Shown: positions 1 through 9,325, numbered from the stretch's first letter. The stretch: 64,000 nucleotides of DNA from Dyadobacter alkalitolerans DSM 23607 (GCF_000428845.1 NZ_AUAS01000007.1:124001-188000), one strand, 5' to 3'. A program made the numbers and translations. The notes: generated by a model from the sequence alone, not told the origin.

Positions 1-1274
1 CGTCCGTCGATCGGTCCATAACCATTTGATTGGAAAGGGTTTACGTCATCACCCGTAGATAAATACAAATTGCTCTTTGCATCCCAGGCGATAGAACCTC
101 CCGTATGGCAGCAATCATTTCTTTTCACCGGCACAGTCAGCAAAACTTCCTCGGTCGAAAGCAGCAACGTGTCTTTTACATCATCATACTTGAAGCGCGA
201 TAAATGCTGAGCTGTGTCTTTTTCAGTTGACGGAGGCGAATAGTAAAGGTAAACGAGCTTGTTGGTTTTGAAGTTTGGGTCAATGTTTAAGCCCATCAAG
301 CCATATTCCTGTTTGATATAAACGGGAACATCTGCAACAACTTTGATCTTACCCGTTTTTGGATTGTAGAGTTTGAGTTTTCCTTTACGCTCAGACAGCA
401 AAACACGCTGATCGTCCAGCACTACAAGCTCTGTCGGCTCGTCCAGTTTCGTTGCCAGCACTTTCTTGGTGAAGCGGTTTTCTTCGGGACGGGATTTGGA
501 ATAATCCAGCTTGGAAGCCATGACATAGTTGAGGCCGCCGGTTAAATGTTTTACAAAAACCGGGTTGACAAAAGTGGCATCCTCATGCCCGAAATTGGTA
601 TAAAACGCCTTTCCGCCGTCATATTCGTGATACCATGACATCGGATGATCATCGCCCATTTTTCCGTCTTTGTAAGACTTTTCATCGATCTTAACCAGCA
701 CATTAACCTTCGGATTGAAATTTTTGAAGTCATAAAACTCATCCTTAATCTTCCATTTTTTAGGAAAATCGGTCATGGATTCGTGCTTGTCATTCACCAC
801 ATAAGCCTCGCCTTCCTGCACATTCGGATTGCCCGGGTGGCTCATGAATTGTGCGCCTGCCAGCTTGTTATACCACGGCCATTCATATTCTGTGTCCGTA
901 GACGCGTGAATGCCCAGATAACCGCCACCAGCCTGAATGTAGCGTTCAAATGCATCCTGCTGCTTGTCGTTCAGGATGTCGCCTGTTGTATTCAGGAAAA
1001 GGACAGCGCTGTATTTTTGTAAGTTCTTTTCATTAAAAACAGAGGAATTCTCTGTTGTATCCACTGCAAAGCCCTTTTCTTTGCCCAGCTTAATAAGCGC
1101 CGTTCGTCCTGCCGGGATCGATGAATGTCGGAAGCCTGCCGTTTTTGAGAAAACAAGCACCCGCTTTTCAGGGGGCACCGTTTGCGCGGTTGCATTTACA
1201 CAAAAATAGGCCATTGCCACAATGCCAATCTTCCGCAGCTGTTTTGGTAAAATTCGATTTAAAAAATTACTCAT
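1..1274 (-). CDS. ThuA domain-glucose/sorbosone dehydrogenase fusion (3' end outside window)
   Basis: About 424 N-terminal residues are visible and the frame stays open to the window edge. A signal peptide (residues 1 to about 30, ending NATAQ) is followed by a ThuA-like domain (about 35-250; LVFSKTAGFRHSSIP, then GGGYLGIHAS and FYTNFGHE). From about residue 270 there is a six-bladed glucose/sorbosone dehydrogenase propeller (EPTELVVL, then the CCHTGG motif near residue 390). This fusion is common in Bacteroidota sugar-utilisation loci and is expected to be periplasmic; the substrate is unknown. The start is taken as the ATG at 1274; an in-frame ATG at 1286 would add four residues. It lies downstream of a sugar isomerase but is separated from it by a terminator hairpin, so it may have its own promoter. 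Confidence 0.9.
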   Translation of the reverse strand, partial: MSNFLNRILPKQLRKIGIVAMAYFCVNATAQTVPPEKRVLVFSKTAGFRHSSIPAGRTALIKLGKEKGFAVDTTENSSVFNEKNLQKYSAVLFLNTTGDILNDKQQDAFERYIQAGGGYLGIHASTDTEYEWPWYNKLAGAQFMSHPGNPNVQEGEAYVVNDKHESMTDFPKKWKIKDEFYDFKNFNPKVNVLVKIDEKSYKDGKMGDDHPMSWYHEYDGGKAFYTNFGHEDATFVNPVFVKHLTGGLNYVMASKLDYSKSRPEENRFTKKVLATKLDEPTELVVLDDQRVLLSERKGKLKLYNPKTGKIKVVADVPVYIKQEYGLMGLNIDPNFKTNKLVYLYYSPPSTEKDTAQHLSRFKYDDVKDTLLLSTEEVLLTVPVKRNDCCHTGGSIAWDAKSNLYLSTGDDVNPFQSNGYGPIDG

Positions 1275-1304
1275 CCTTCGAGTCATAATGGAGTTAACTG
1301 ATAT

Positions 1305-1342
1305 AGCAAAAAAACCTATCTTCCATAAGGAAAATAGGTTTT
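1305..1342 (-). terminator. Rho-independent terminator after the sugar isomerase gene
   Basis: Arms AAAACCTAT and ATAGGTTTT (1311-1319, 1334-1342) enclose a second TTCC/GGAA stem. On the minus strand the hairpin runs into a run of seven T. It lies 24 bases after the stop of the isomerase and should separate it from the ThuA-dehydrogenase gene. Confidence 0.8.
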
Positions 1343-1365
1343 CAATATACTTGTGAAGTCGACAA

Positions 1366-2418
1366 TTAAAGTCCTAACACCTTGCGGTTGAATGCCTCAT
1401 CGGCGCCCGTTCCCGCAAAATCGTCAAATGCTTTCGTAGTTACTTCGATAATGTGGCTTTCAATGAATGGTGCGCCTTCCGCTGCTCCCTGAACGGGAGA
1501 TTTGATGCAGCATTCCCATTCTAAAACCGCCCAGCTGTCGTAATCGTACTGAGATAGTTTTGAGAAAATGCTGTTGAAGTCAACCTGACCGTCGCCTAGC
1601 GAACGGAAACGTCCGGCACGATCGGCCCAGCCTGCAAAACCGCTGTAAACGCCTTGCTTACCCGTTGGATTGAATTCCGCGTCTTTTACGTGGAACGCCT
1701 TGATACGATCGTGGTAAAGGTCGATGAATTGTAGATAATCCAATTGCTGCAACACAAAATGGCTTGGATCGTAATTAATGTTGGCACGCGTATGGCCGTC
1801 CAGATAGTCAACGAACATTTCGAAAGTTGAGCCATCGAACAAGTCTTCGCCCGGGTGCAGCTCGTAGCATACATCCACGCCGTTTTCGTCATAAACATCC
1901 AGGATCGGTTTCCAGCGCGCTGCCAGTTCTTTGAAAGCAGTTTCAACCAAACCGGCCGGGCGTTGCGGCCATGGGTAAAGGAATGGCCACGCCAATGCGC
2001 CAGAAAATGTTGCACTCGCTTTCAAACCAAGGTTAGCACTTGCTTTGGCCACATATTTTAAATGCTGCGTAGCCCATTCCGCACGCGCTTTCGGGTTATT
2101 TCTAACTTCGGGAACTGCAAAACCGTCATACATTTCATCATAAACCGGATGCGAAGCAACCAATTGTCCGATAATGTGTGAGGCGAGTTCAGTGATTTCC
2201 AAGCCTTTATCAGCCAGCTTTCCTTTCAGCTCATCCGCATAAGTCTGCGATTCAGCAGCCTGCTTCACATCAATCACACGAGGATCCCAGGTAGGAAGCT
2301 GCAAGCCTTTATAGCCCAACCCCGCCATGTAATCAGCGATAGAATCCAATGAATTAAACGGAGCCTCATCGCCCAAAAACTGGGCAAGAAAGATTCCAGG
2401 TCCTTTTATTGTTTTCAT
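1366..2418 (-). CDS. Sugar phosphate isomerase/epimerase, xylose isomerase-like TIM barrel
   Basis: A 350-residue cytoplasmic TIM-barrel protein of the AP-endonuclease 2/xylose isomerase-like family. Likely divalent-metal ligands lie in the usual order: Glu in CYELHPGED, Asp and His in YDPSHF, His in FHVKDAEF and Glu in LEWECC. It is the third gene of a leftward operon, 18 bases after a Gfo/Idh/MocA oxidoreductase. That pairing is typical of pathways where a dehydrogenase and an isomerase process a keto-sugar or inositol-like compound. The exact substrate cannot be read from the sequence. Confidence is high for the family and low for the reaction. Confidence 0.9.
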   Translation of the reverse strand: MKTIKGPGIFLAQFLGDEAPFNSLDSIADYMAGLGYKGLQLPTWDPRVIDVKQAAESQTYADELKGKLADKGLEITELASHIIGQLVASHPVYDEMYDGFAVPEVRNNPKARAEWATQHLKYVAKASANLGLKASATFSGALAWPFLYPWPQRPAGLVETAFKELAARWKPILDVYDENGVDVCYELHPGEDLFDGSTFEMFVDYLDGHTRANINYDPSHFVLQQLDYLQFIDLYHDRIKAFHVKDAEFNPTGKQGVYSGFAGWADRAGRFRSLGDGQVDFNSIFSKLSQYDYDSWAVLEWECCIKSPVQGAAEGAPFIESHIIEVTTKAFDDFAGTGADEAFNRKVLGL

Positions 2419-2436
2419 AATGTTATTGATTCAAAA

Positions 2437-3582
2437 TTAAATAGTTACCCATGCCTGTGCTTTGTTGCTTTCCAGGATTTTTTCACAGATCAGCAGCTCG
2501 CGGTAGCCGTCTGCGAAGGTTGGGAATGTTGGTTTTTCTGGTTGTTTGCCTTCTGCGATGGCAGCGTACACTTCTTTGAACATTTGTTTTGAAGTGTCCG
2601 GGAAGCCTTCGTTGTGTCCGCCCGGGAATGTGATGGTGGAGCGAACGTCTTCATTCACCAGAGACGGATCGCGCATCAGGATTTCATTCGCTTTATCGCG
2701 GTTTCCTATCCACATTTCGTTGGGTGATTCTGAGCACCAGCTGAATGTTTTCTTCGAACCGGAAATTTCCAGGCTCATGCGGTTTTTACGGCCGGCAGAA
2801 ACTTGTGAAACGGTGATGACCCCTTTGTTACCATTATCGAAACGAAGCAAAACGTTCGCATGATCTTCGGTTGTAATGGGGACGTCGGCATAATCTTCCG
2901 GTTGGAGCATTTTGCCAGAATAGGTTTCAACAGCTTTAAGCGGCTTCTTACGTGTTTTATGAACGGTGTTGAAATCGGCCATAACGGCAACGGTTTTCAA
3001 TCCCGTAATGTATTCCAGAATATCCATCAAGTGAGAGCCAATGTCGGCAATCGCGCGAGAATCGCCGGATTTGTCCGGTTCAAGGCGCCAGTTGTAGTCG
3101 GTTTGGTAAAACAGCCAGTCTTGCAGATACGAACCGATAAACGAATAAATTTCACCCAATTCGCCTTTTTCACGCATGGATTTCATCTGGCGCGCCAAAG
3201 GATAGTAACGTAAATTAAAATGCACTGCATTAACAAGGCCTGTTTCAGCAGCCAGTTTTACCAGTTCTTCTGCTTCGTGCAGGTCTTTGGCAAGCGGTTT
3301 TTCACAAATAACATGTTTCCCGGCAAGCAATGCAGCTTTTGACTGGGAATAGTGAAGAAAGTTTGGTGTACAAATGTGAATGGCCTGAATGTCATCTTGT
3401 TTCAGTAATTCATCAAATGTGTAGGAACGGGCGATTCCGAGTCCATCGGCTTTTTCTTTTGCAAGCTCAGCGGTTACTTCGCAAAGTGCAGCAACTTCTA
3501 CATTGGGAAGACGTCTCAAAGCTTCGATGTGTGCGGGCCCAATGAAGCCGGTTCCGACAACGCCAACTTTAATTTTGTTCAT
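2437..3582 (-). CDS. Gfo/Idh/MocA family oxidoreductase
   Basis: A 381-residue NAD(P)-dependent sugar dehydrogenase. The N-terminal Rossmann fold has VGVVGTGFIG (residues 6-15), the strand ending in CTPNFLH and the family EKP motif (94-96) with the catalytic Lys. The C-terminal substrate-binding alpha/beta domain contains GSHLMDILEYITG. It starts 38 bases after a second Gfo/Idh/MocA gene and is followed 18 bases later by the sugar isomerase, so the three are probably co-transcribed. There is no signal peptide, so it should act in the cytoplasm. The sugar oxidised is unknown. Confidence 0.92.
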   Translation of the reverse strand: MNKIKVGVVGTGFIGPAHIEALRRLPNVEVAALCEVTAELAKEKADGLGIARSYTFDELLKQDDIQAIHICTPNFLHYSQSKAALLAGKHVICEKPLAKDLHEAEELVKLAAETGLVNAVHFNLRYYPLARQMKSMREKGELGEIYSFIGSYLQDWLFYQTDYNWRLEPDKSGDSRAIADIGSHLMDILEYITGLKTVAVMADFNTVHKTRKKPLKAVETYSGKMLQPEDYADVPITTEDHANVLLRFDNGNKGVITVSQVSAGRKNRMSLEISGSKKTFSWCSESPNEMWIGNRDKANEILMRDPSLVNEDVRSTITFPGGHNEGFPDTSKQMFKEVYAAIAEGKQPEKPTFPTFADGYRELLICEKILESNKAQAWVTI

Positions 3583-3620
3583 AAAACGGGTATTGAATGA
3601 AAAGGTGAAAAAAGATTAGA

Positions 3621-4766
3621 TCAGAAACTTGTCCATTTGGTATCCGAAGCATTTGACGCTATGACGGCATCAATGAACTTCATACCCCTAAGGCCATCCT
3701 GTGCCGACGGAAAATCATAAACGGGATCAGCTTTGCCGCCTTCCCAGTATGCTCTCAAATGGATGGCAAAATTGCGGTATAGGTTCGCAAATGCCTCAAA
3801 ATAGCCTTCCGGGTGACCTGCGGGAATGCGGGTGTGCACCTGAGCGGCTTTGGATAAGTTACCTACACCGGTGCGGATGATCCTTGCGCCCTGGTTGGTT
3901 TTGTGGATTAATGTGTTCGGGTCCAGCTGCTTCCATTGCAAGCCGCCTGTTTCGCCGTAAACACGAATGTTCAGGTCATTTTCTTCGCCGTTGGCAATCT
4001 GGCTGTTTTGCAGAATCCCTTTTGCACCATTGTCGAAGCGTAGCAATACATGCGCATCGTCGTCCAGTAAGCGGCCTTCCACGAAAATTGTCAGATCGGC
4101 GCAAACCTGGGTAATTTTCAGCCCGGTAATGTATTCGGCCAGGTTTTCGGCATGTGTTCCGATGTCGCCTAAGCCACCCGCAGCGCCTGAGCGTTTCGGG
4201 TCGGTTCTCCATGCAGCCTGCTTATTACCAGTCACTTCTACCAATGTTGCCAGCCAGCCTTGCGGATATTCCACGATCACTTTCCGGATCTTGCCGATAG
4301 CACCCGAAGCGATCATATGTTTCGCTTCTTTGACCATAGGATAGCCCGTATAATTGTGGGTGAGGCAGAAAATCAAGCCTGTTTTTTCAACCAATGCTGT
4401 GATTTCCTCTGCTTCCTCCGTATTCAATGTGATAGGCTTATCGCAAACAACGTGAAAACCGTTTTCGAGGGCTAGTTTAGTAGGGGCCTTGTGCATGTGG
4501 TTGGGCGTTACAATGGCCACAAAATCCATGCGTTCTCCCTCGGGAAGCTCTTTTTCTTTGAGGATCATTTCCTCGAAATCGTTGTATAATCTATCCTCCG
4601 GCAAATATAAAGCTCTGCCCGTCTCTTTCGATTTGGAAGGATCGGAACTGAACACACCACAAACCAGCTCTATTTCTCCATCCATAATAGCAGCACGGCG
4701 ATGGACGCCGCCTATAAAGGCATCAAGCGATCCGCCCACCATACCCATCCTAATCTTTCTTGACAT
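3621..4766 (-). CDS. Gfo/Idh/MocA family oxidoreductase
   Basis: A 381-residue paralogue of the downstream oxidoreductase. MGMVGG near residues 7-12 begins the Rossmann fold. The usual EKP triplet is DKP here (109-111, in HVVCDKPITLN), a known conservative variant that keeps Lys. GDIGTHAENLAEYITG marks the substrate domain. The open frame extends to 4877, but MSRKIRMGMV at 4766 fits the family N-terminus and lies about 65 bases after a promoter-like TATATTTG. This is the first gene of the leftward sugar operon and is divergent from an MFS transporter that may import the same substrate. Confidence 0.9.
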   Translation of the reverse strand: MSRKIRMGMVGGSLDAFIGGVHRRAAIMDGEIELVCGVFSSDPSKSKETGRALYLPEDRLYNDFEEMILKEKELPEGERMDFVAIVTPNHMHKAPTKLALENGFHVVCDKPITLNTEEAEEITALVEKTGLIFCLTHNYTGYPMVKEAKHMIASGAIGKIRKVIVEYPQGWLATLVEVTGNKQAAWRTDPKRSGAAGGLGDIGTHAENLAEYITGLKITQVCADLTIFVEGRLLDDDAHVLLRFDNGAKGILQNSQIANGEENDLNIRVYGETGGLQWKQLDPNTLIHKTNQGARIIRTGVGNLSKAAQVHTRIPAGHPEGYFEAFANLYRNFAIHLRAYWEGGKADPVYDFPSAQDGLRGMKFIDAVIASNASDTKWTSF

Positions 4767-4837
4767 TCCAGTTGGTTTAAAGTTTTGAAAAGATTTATAA
4801 CATGTTAAAGAGTAGTATAGATGACTCTTACTTCTTA

Positions 4838-4845
4838 CAAATATA
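4838..4845 (-). promoter_or_regulatory. Candidate Bacteroidota -7 element for the sugar operon
   Basis: TATATTTG on the minus strand matches the Bacteroidota housekeeping -7 consensus TAnnTTTG. It lies about 70 bases before the start of the first Gfo/Idh/MocA gene. No TTG was found at the expected -33 spacing, so the call rests on one element. Confidence 0.45.
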
Positions 4846-4990
4846 ATTTTAACACTTAAAAAACACTTCCCAGGCATAACTAAATGCAGTAGAAAAAGCG
4901 TTTATTTGTTTTTTCAGTGAAATTCTTTCATAAAAACAGCAGTCTCCATAAGGTTAATCATCCATTTAAATAACAAACCCTTTTAGTCTC

Positions 4991-6226
4991 ATGACTCAAA
5001 CAATTAATAGCGACAGGCTTTTTAATGCTAGTTGTTTTGCTCTTATTACCACCGCTTTTTCTTTCAGTATCCGGGCGGGTATCCTTCCACAGCTGGGGGA
5101 TGAATTTGGCCTGACTGCGGAGCAGCTTGGGTTTATTAACCTTATGTTTTTCCTCGGTTTCCCCTTGTCCATGATCATTGGCGGACTTGTTTACCACACC
5201 GTGGGCCCGAAAATCATCATGCAAATTGCATTTGTCTGCCACGTAATCGGCATTCTCCTTACCATATATGCAGGCGGTTATACCGGCCTTTTGATCTCGA
5301 CATTTTTTATTGGAATCGGAAACGGATGTACGGAAGCGGCCTGTAACCCAATGATAGCGGACACTTATGAAGGTTTGAAAATGAATAAGATGCTCAACCG
5401 CTTCCATATGTGGTTCCCGGGCGGAATCGTTGTAGGGAGTTTGATATCGAAGTTCATGACCGATGCGAACCTGGGATGGCAGGCGCAAATATGGGTGATT
5501 ATGATCCCGGCTGTGATTTATGCATTCTTATTCTGGGGACAGGCGTTTCCTAAGCCTCACGTCGCAGGTGTAACTTCAATAGGCGAAAACCTGAAAGCAA
5601 TGGCTTCGCCTTTGTTCATATTTATCTTCGTTTGCATGACGCTGACCGCTATTTCTGAGTTCGGGCCACAGCAATGGACGGGGTTGATCATGAGCAAGAG
5701 CGGTGCAAGTCCAATGCTTATTCTTGCCCTCGTAACAGGCTTAATGGCTTTAATCCGCTTCTTCGCTGCGCCAATCGTGAAAGTCCTTGGCGCAACAGGG
5801 ATTCTCTGGGGTTCGTCTATTCTCGCGGCAATCGGAATTTATTTATTTAGCACGGTAACAGGCGGAGCGGCTTATGCGGCAGCGGTTATCTTCGCGATGG
5901 GCGTGGGCCTTTTCTGGCCAACGATGATTGGTTTTATTGCACAGAATGTTCCGCTTAGCGGCGCGTTGGGAATGTCCATCGTAGGTGGTGTGGGTATGTT
6001 CTCAACCGCGATCTGGCAGCCTGTTATCGGTAAATGGCTCGATGATGCGAAAGCTGAAAAGATAGCAGCTGGTCTGACAGGTGATGAAATGGAACTGGCA
6101 GCCGGTCAGGCGACGCTCAGCACCATGATCATTTTCCCTGCCATATTGATCGTTGCATTCGGGATTTTGTTCTTCTGGATGAAAGGCAGACGTTCAACAA
6201 CCACAACTACGGCAGCAGCGCATTAA
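4991..6226 (+). CDS. MFS transporter
   Basis: A 411-residue polytopic inner-membrane protein with about 12 hydrophobic segments and a polar central loop near residues 195-205. It shows the general pattern of the major facilitator superfamily. The C-terminus ends in a Thr/Ala-rich cytoplasmic tail. It is divergent from the Gfo/Idh/MocA-isomerase operon with about 220 bases between the starts, so it probably carries the sugar or polyol that those enzymes oxidise; this is inferred from context. A strong terminator follows the gene. Confidence 0.88.
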   Translation: MTQTINSDRLFNASCFALITTAFSFSIRAGILPQLGDEFGLTAEQLGFINLMFFLGFPLSMIIGGLVYHTVGPKIIMQIAFVCHVIGILLTIYAGGYTGLLISTFFIGIGNGCTEAACNPMIADTYEGLKMNKMLNRFHMWFPGGIVVGSLISKFMTDANLGWQAQIWVIMIPAVIYAFLFWGQAFPKPHVAGVTSIGENLKAMASPLFIFIFVCMTLTAISEFGPQQWTGLIMSKSGASPMLILALVTGLMALIRFFAAPIVKVLGATGILWGSSILAAIGIYLFSTVTGGAAYAAAVIFAMGVGLFWPTMIGFIAQNVPLSGALGMSIVGGVGMFSTAIWQPVIGKWLDDAKAEKIAAGLTGDEMELAAGQATLSTMIIFPAILIVAFGILFFWMKGRRSTTTTTAAAH

Positions 6227-6249
6227 TTTGCTAGCTTATAAAATAGGAG

Positions 6250-6279
6250 AGGGTGCCGTACGGCACCCTCTTTTTTTTG
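6250..6279 (+). terminator. Rho-independent terminator after the MFS gene
   Basis: A perfect 22-base palindrome (6250-6271; each arm GAGGGTGCCGT or its complement) is followed directly by eight T. It lies 23 bases after the MFS stop and between two convergent genes. Confidence 0.92.
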
Positions 6280-6300
6280 TTGCTATGCAATCAATAAAGG

Positions 6301-8709
6301 CTATTTCAACTTCACAATGGTAACACCCGCCCCGCCGCGGTCCGGATGCTCGTCCTGCATGCCGGAAACTTGCGAGTAACCTCTCAAATGGTTCCTGACC
6401 AATGTCCGGAGGATGCCATCGCCCTTTCCATGTACAATGCGCAGTTCGTCGTAGCCGAGCATGATGGCGTTGTCCATAAACTGGTCTACAAGCCCCAATG
6501 CTTCTTCCCCGCGTTTGCCGCGCATATCCAGATTAAAACTGAAATTGAGCATACGCTCATTCAAATCAACGCCCTTAGCACTGGTTTTCAACTTCTTTTC
6601 GCCCGTCGCGGCTTTGTAAGTTTTGTTAGAAACCTTTTCCAATCGATTCAGCTTGATGGTAGATTTCAGGTCACCGATCCGCACTTCGGCGTCTTTTCCT
6701 CTTAATCCGATGACCTCACCAATAGCCGTTTGTCCCACAATCCGGACGTAACTGCCAGGGGTAATGTCGCCGCTTTCGGGTTCGAAAATGTCTTCTGCCG
6801 GTGCCGGTTCAGTCACTTGTTCCAGTTCGAGGTTTTTCTTGCCAAATTTTTCAAGCTCGACCCTTACCGTTCTGGTTTTTTCCTTTTCGGCTTTATTTTC
6901 TTTAATCTCCCGGATCGTATTCTCAATCAGCTGATTAGCGTCCGCAATGAGCGTTTTGGCTTTCTGCTTTGCCTCGTTAACGATCTTTTTCTCATTGTTA
7001 TCCAGCTTTTCTTTCAGTGCTGTGTAATCGGCAAGTTGTTTGGTCAGCTTGCGCTCCTTAATGCCGACTTCAATGTTCTTTTCGGCGAAAACCCGTCTTT
7101 CAATGTCGAGCTCTTTCAACAGTTTTTCAAAATTCACCTGCTGCGTTCCCAGCTTTTCCTTCGCACGGTCGACCACAGCATTCGGCAGCCCTATTTTGGA
7201 AGCGATTTCAAATGCAAAAGAACTGCCCGGCCTTCCTATTTCGAGCTGATAAAGCGGTTCCAAGTGCTCGCCGTCAAAACGCATGGCACCATTCACAAGG
7301 CCTTCGGTTTTGTCCGCAAGCACTTTCAGGTTGGTATAATGCGTATTGATCACGCCATATGCACCTGATTTGGTCAGGTTTTCGAGGATTGCTTCGGCTA
7401 TTGCCCCGCCAAGTCCCGGCTCCGTTCCAGTTCCGAATTCATCGATCAGGAAAAGCGTGCGCCTGTTGGCCATGGCCAGGAAATGCCGCATGTTCGTTAA
7501 GTGCGAGCTGTATGTACTAAGGTCATTTTCAAGTGATTGTTCATCGCCGATATCAATGAAAATGTTTTGGAAAAAACCCATTGTAGAACCTTCCGCAACC
7601 GGCACCAGCAAGCCGCATTGGAACATATACTGTATTAGTCCGACCGTTTTTAACGACACCGACTTTCCACCTGCATTTGGCCCGGAAACAATGAGTATGC
7701 GCTGCTTTTCCTGCAATTCAATGTTAAGCGGAACCACTTTCTTGCCTTGTTTCTGGAAAGAAAGATGTAATAACGGGTGCCTCGCATCGCGCCAGTCTAT
7801 GAACTGTTTATTGAAAAAAGGCGGGTTAATCGCACTCATTTCAGCAGCTAGCTTTGCTTTGGCCCTCAGGAAATCCATCAATCCTAAAAAGCCATAGGCC
7901 TTTTGCAGGTCCGGGACGTAAGGCCGGAGCTGCGCGGTAAGTTCCAGCAGGATCCGGTTAATCTCACGGCGTTCCTCGTATTCCAGTTCGCGGATCTCGT
8001 TATTGGATTCGAAAACGTCCGTTGGTTCAATGAATACGGTTTGCCCGGTGGCCGACTCATCGTGCACAAATCCCCGCAGCTTACGCTTGTGCTCAGCGGC
8101 AACCGGAATAACCATCCGGCCATTGCGTATGGTAAGCGAAACATCGTCGCCAACCCAGCCATTGCTTCGTGCCGATTTCAGGATCGTATCCAGCTTCTTG
8201 CGAATGCCCGCTTGTTCGGATATAAGCCTCTTTCTGATGCGTGATAATTCCGATGAAGCCGAATCTCTGATTTGCCCCCGATCATCAATAATGCGGTCAA
8301 TGGCGTCCGTAATGGCCTTGTCGACGCGGATTGTTTTGGCATATTCGCCCAGGATCGGGTAAGCTTCCGGCTCTTCATTTGCGAAAAAGCGAAGGCAAAG
8401 TCTGATGGTGAGCAGCGAAACTTTAATGTCGGAAAATTCGGCCTGCGTGAGCAGCATTCCCTCAATTGCCGCGCGTTTCAGAAAGGAAGTGGCGTCAATG
8501 TAATTCTGAGAAGGGAAATTTTCGCCGATCTGCATAATCTTCTGCATTTCAGCGGTTTGACTTACGAGCTTTTCTACAAGTCCGAAGTTTTCCGAAAACT
8601 TGATTTTCTCAACGTAACTCTGCCCCAGCGGGCTTATACAAGCTTCTTTGAGCCGCTCCCGCAGCTTGTCAAAGCCTAATTTTTGTTCTAATGTATTGGG
8701 ATAAAGCAT
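6301..8709 (-). CDS. mutS2: Endonuclease MutS2
   Basis: 802 residues, the normal length for MutS2. The MutS-like core and clamp precede the ABC ATPase with Walker A GPNAGGKS (343-350) and Walker B FLIDEFGTGTEP (about 420-431). A long charged coiled coil (about 515-650) leads to a C-terminal Smr nuclease domain with LDMRG and HGKGDGILR. MutS2 proteins act on branched DNA and limit recombination; some members rescue collided ribosomes, so the role here is one of these rather than classical mismatch repair. The gene is monocistronic or follows the small membrane-protein gene, and its 5' side is unusually repeat-rich. Confidence 0.96.
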   Translation of the reverse strand: MLYPNTLEQKLGFDKLRERLKEACISPLGQSYVEKIKFSENFGLVEKLVSQTAEMQKIMQIGENFPSQNYIDATSFLKRAAIEGMLLTQAEFSDIKVSLLTIRLCLRFFANEEPEAYPILGEYAKTIRVDKAITDAIDRIIDDRGQIRDSASSELSRIRKRLISEQAGIRKKLDTILKSARSNGWVGDDVSLTIRNGRMVIPVAAEHKRKLRGFVHDESATGQTVFIEPTDVFESNNEIRELEYEERREINRILLELTAQLRPYVPDLQKAYGFLGLMDFLRAKAKLAAEMSAINPPFFNKQFIDWRDARHPLLHLSFQKQGKKVVPLNIELQEKQRILIVSGPNAGGKSVSLKTVGLIQYMFQCGLLVPVAEGSTMGFFQNIFIDIGDEQSLENDLSTYSSHLTNMRHFLAMANRRTLFLIDEFGTGTEPGLGGAIAEAILENLTKSGAYGVINTHYTNLKVLADKTEGLVNGAMRFDGEHLEPLYQLEIGRPGSSFAFEIASKIGLPNAVVDRAKEKLGTQQVNFEKLLKELDIERRVFAEKNIEVGIKERKLTKQLADYTALKEKLDNNEKKIVNEAKQKAKTLIADANQLIENTIREIKENKAEKEKTRTVRVELEKFGKKNLELEQVTEPAPAEDIFEPESGDITPGSYVRIVGQTAIGEVIGLRGKDAEVRIGDLKSTIKLNRLEKVSNKTYKAATGEKKLKTSAKGVDLNERMLNFSFNLDMRGKRGEEALGLVDQFMDNAIMLGYDELRIVHGKGDGILRTLVRNHLRGYSQVSGMQDEHPDRGGAGVTIVKLK

Positions 8710-8712
8710 TTT

Positions 8713-8799
8713 TTATGGCTATCGGCCTGCGGCAATCCGCTTTCGGCCTGAAATATTGTAAAACATAACGCAATCCGACAGCCATAACCCGACAGCCGG
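8713..8799. repeat. Cluster of short direct and inverted repeats in front of mutS2
   Basis: The 97-base gap upstream of mutS2 contains TTATGGCTATCGG (8713-8725) and its near-perfect inverse CCGACAGCCATAA (8775-8787). Direct repeats are TCGGCCTG (8722, 8743), GCAATCCG (8732, 8770) and CCGACAGCC (8775, 8789). The inverted pair could form a 13-bp stem in mutS2 mRNA whose distal arm ends just before the start codon, or it could end the upstream transcript. Confidence 0.6.
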
Positions 8800-8806
8800 T
8801 TGCTTC

Positions 8807-9325
8807 TTAAAATAAAGTCCTGATTTCTTCTTTTAAGACCTTTAATGCATGTGCCGAAGGCTGCACTTCTCTCTCGATCACGTGCGAAAATATTTTTTTT
8901 GCAAGATCCGCAGGAGGGGAGTCCGCAGCCACTTCCGTAGAAGCCTGGTTAATAACAGCAACCATTTCGTTCATGGCGTTCGTCACCTGTTCCCAAGCAT
9001 TGCTGCTGATGTACATTTGCTGCGCAACATTATGATTGTATTCTTCGCGGATCTCGTGCAGGAGGATCTGTTGCAATTCCAGTGAGCTCATTGCCGAGGG
9101 CACCAGTCTTAACAACAAATTATTAGGTGCGATCCGTTCTAGAAAGAGGCACATGCGTTCGTAAGCCTGCAACCTTAATGGAAGCGTAATGTCGGTATGT
9201 TTGCCGCGGATTTCCCATCTTTGCTTATCCGACAACTTGGATGCTACGGTTGTAATGGTCGCATAGATGCCGAAGATTATGGCCAAGCCAAGCACGAAAA
9301 TAACAAGCAGTGAATAATATTCCAT
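8807..9325 (-). CDS. Conserved membrane-anchored protein of unknown function
   Basis: 172 residues from the ATG at 9325 (MEYYSLLVIF); the frame could start at 9352 but homologue-like sequence begins here. One N-terminal transmembrane helix (about residues 3-24) is followed by a soluble cytoplasmic helical part with the stretch LPLRLQAYERMCLFLERI, which I associate with a widespread uncharacterised Bacteroidota family. No catalytic motif is visible. A TAATTTTG -7 element lies 35 bases upstream. It runs in the same direction as mutS2 with a 97-base repeat-containing gap. Confidence 0.75.
   Translation of the reverse strand: MEYYSLLVIFVLGLAIIFGIYATITTVASKLSDKQRWEIRGKHTDITLPLRLQAYERMCLFLERIAPNNLLLRLVPSAMSSLELQQILLHEIREEYNHNVAQQMYISSNAWEQVTNAMNEMVAVINQASTEVAADSPPADLAKKIFSHVIEREVQPSAHALKVLKEEIRTLF

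Noticed and set aside
645..1209. Rightward open frames opposite the ThuA-dehydrogenase gene
   Set aside because: The minus-strand frame has clear ThuA and dehydrogenase motifs through this stretch; the plus-strand frames have none and are shadows.
6730..7897. Rightward open frames opposite mutS2
   Set aside because: They are mirror frames of the MutS2 coiled-coil and ATPase regions, with no homology-like motif or start signal.
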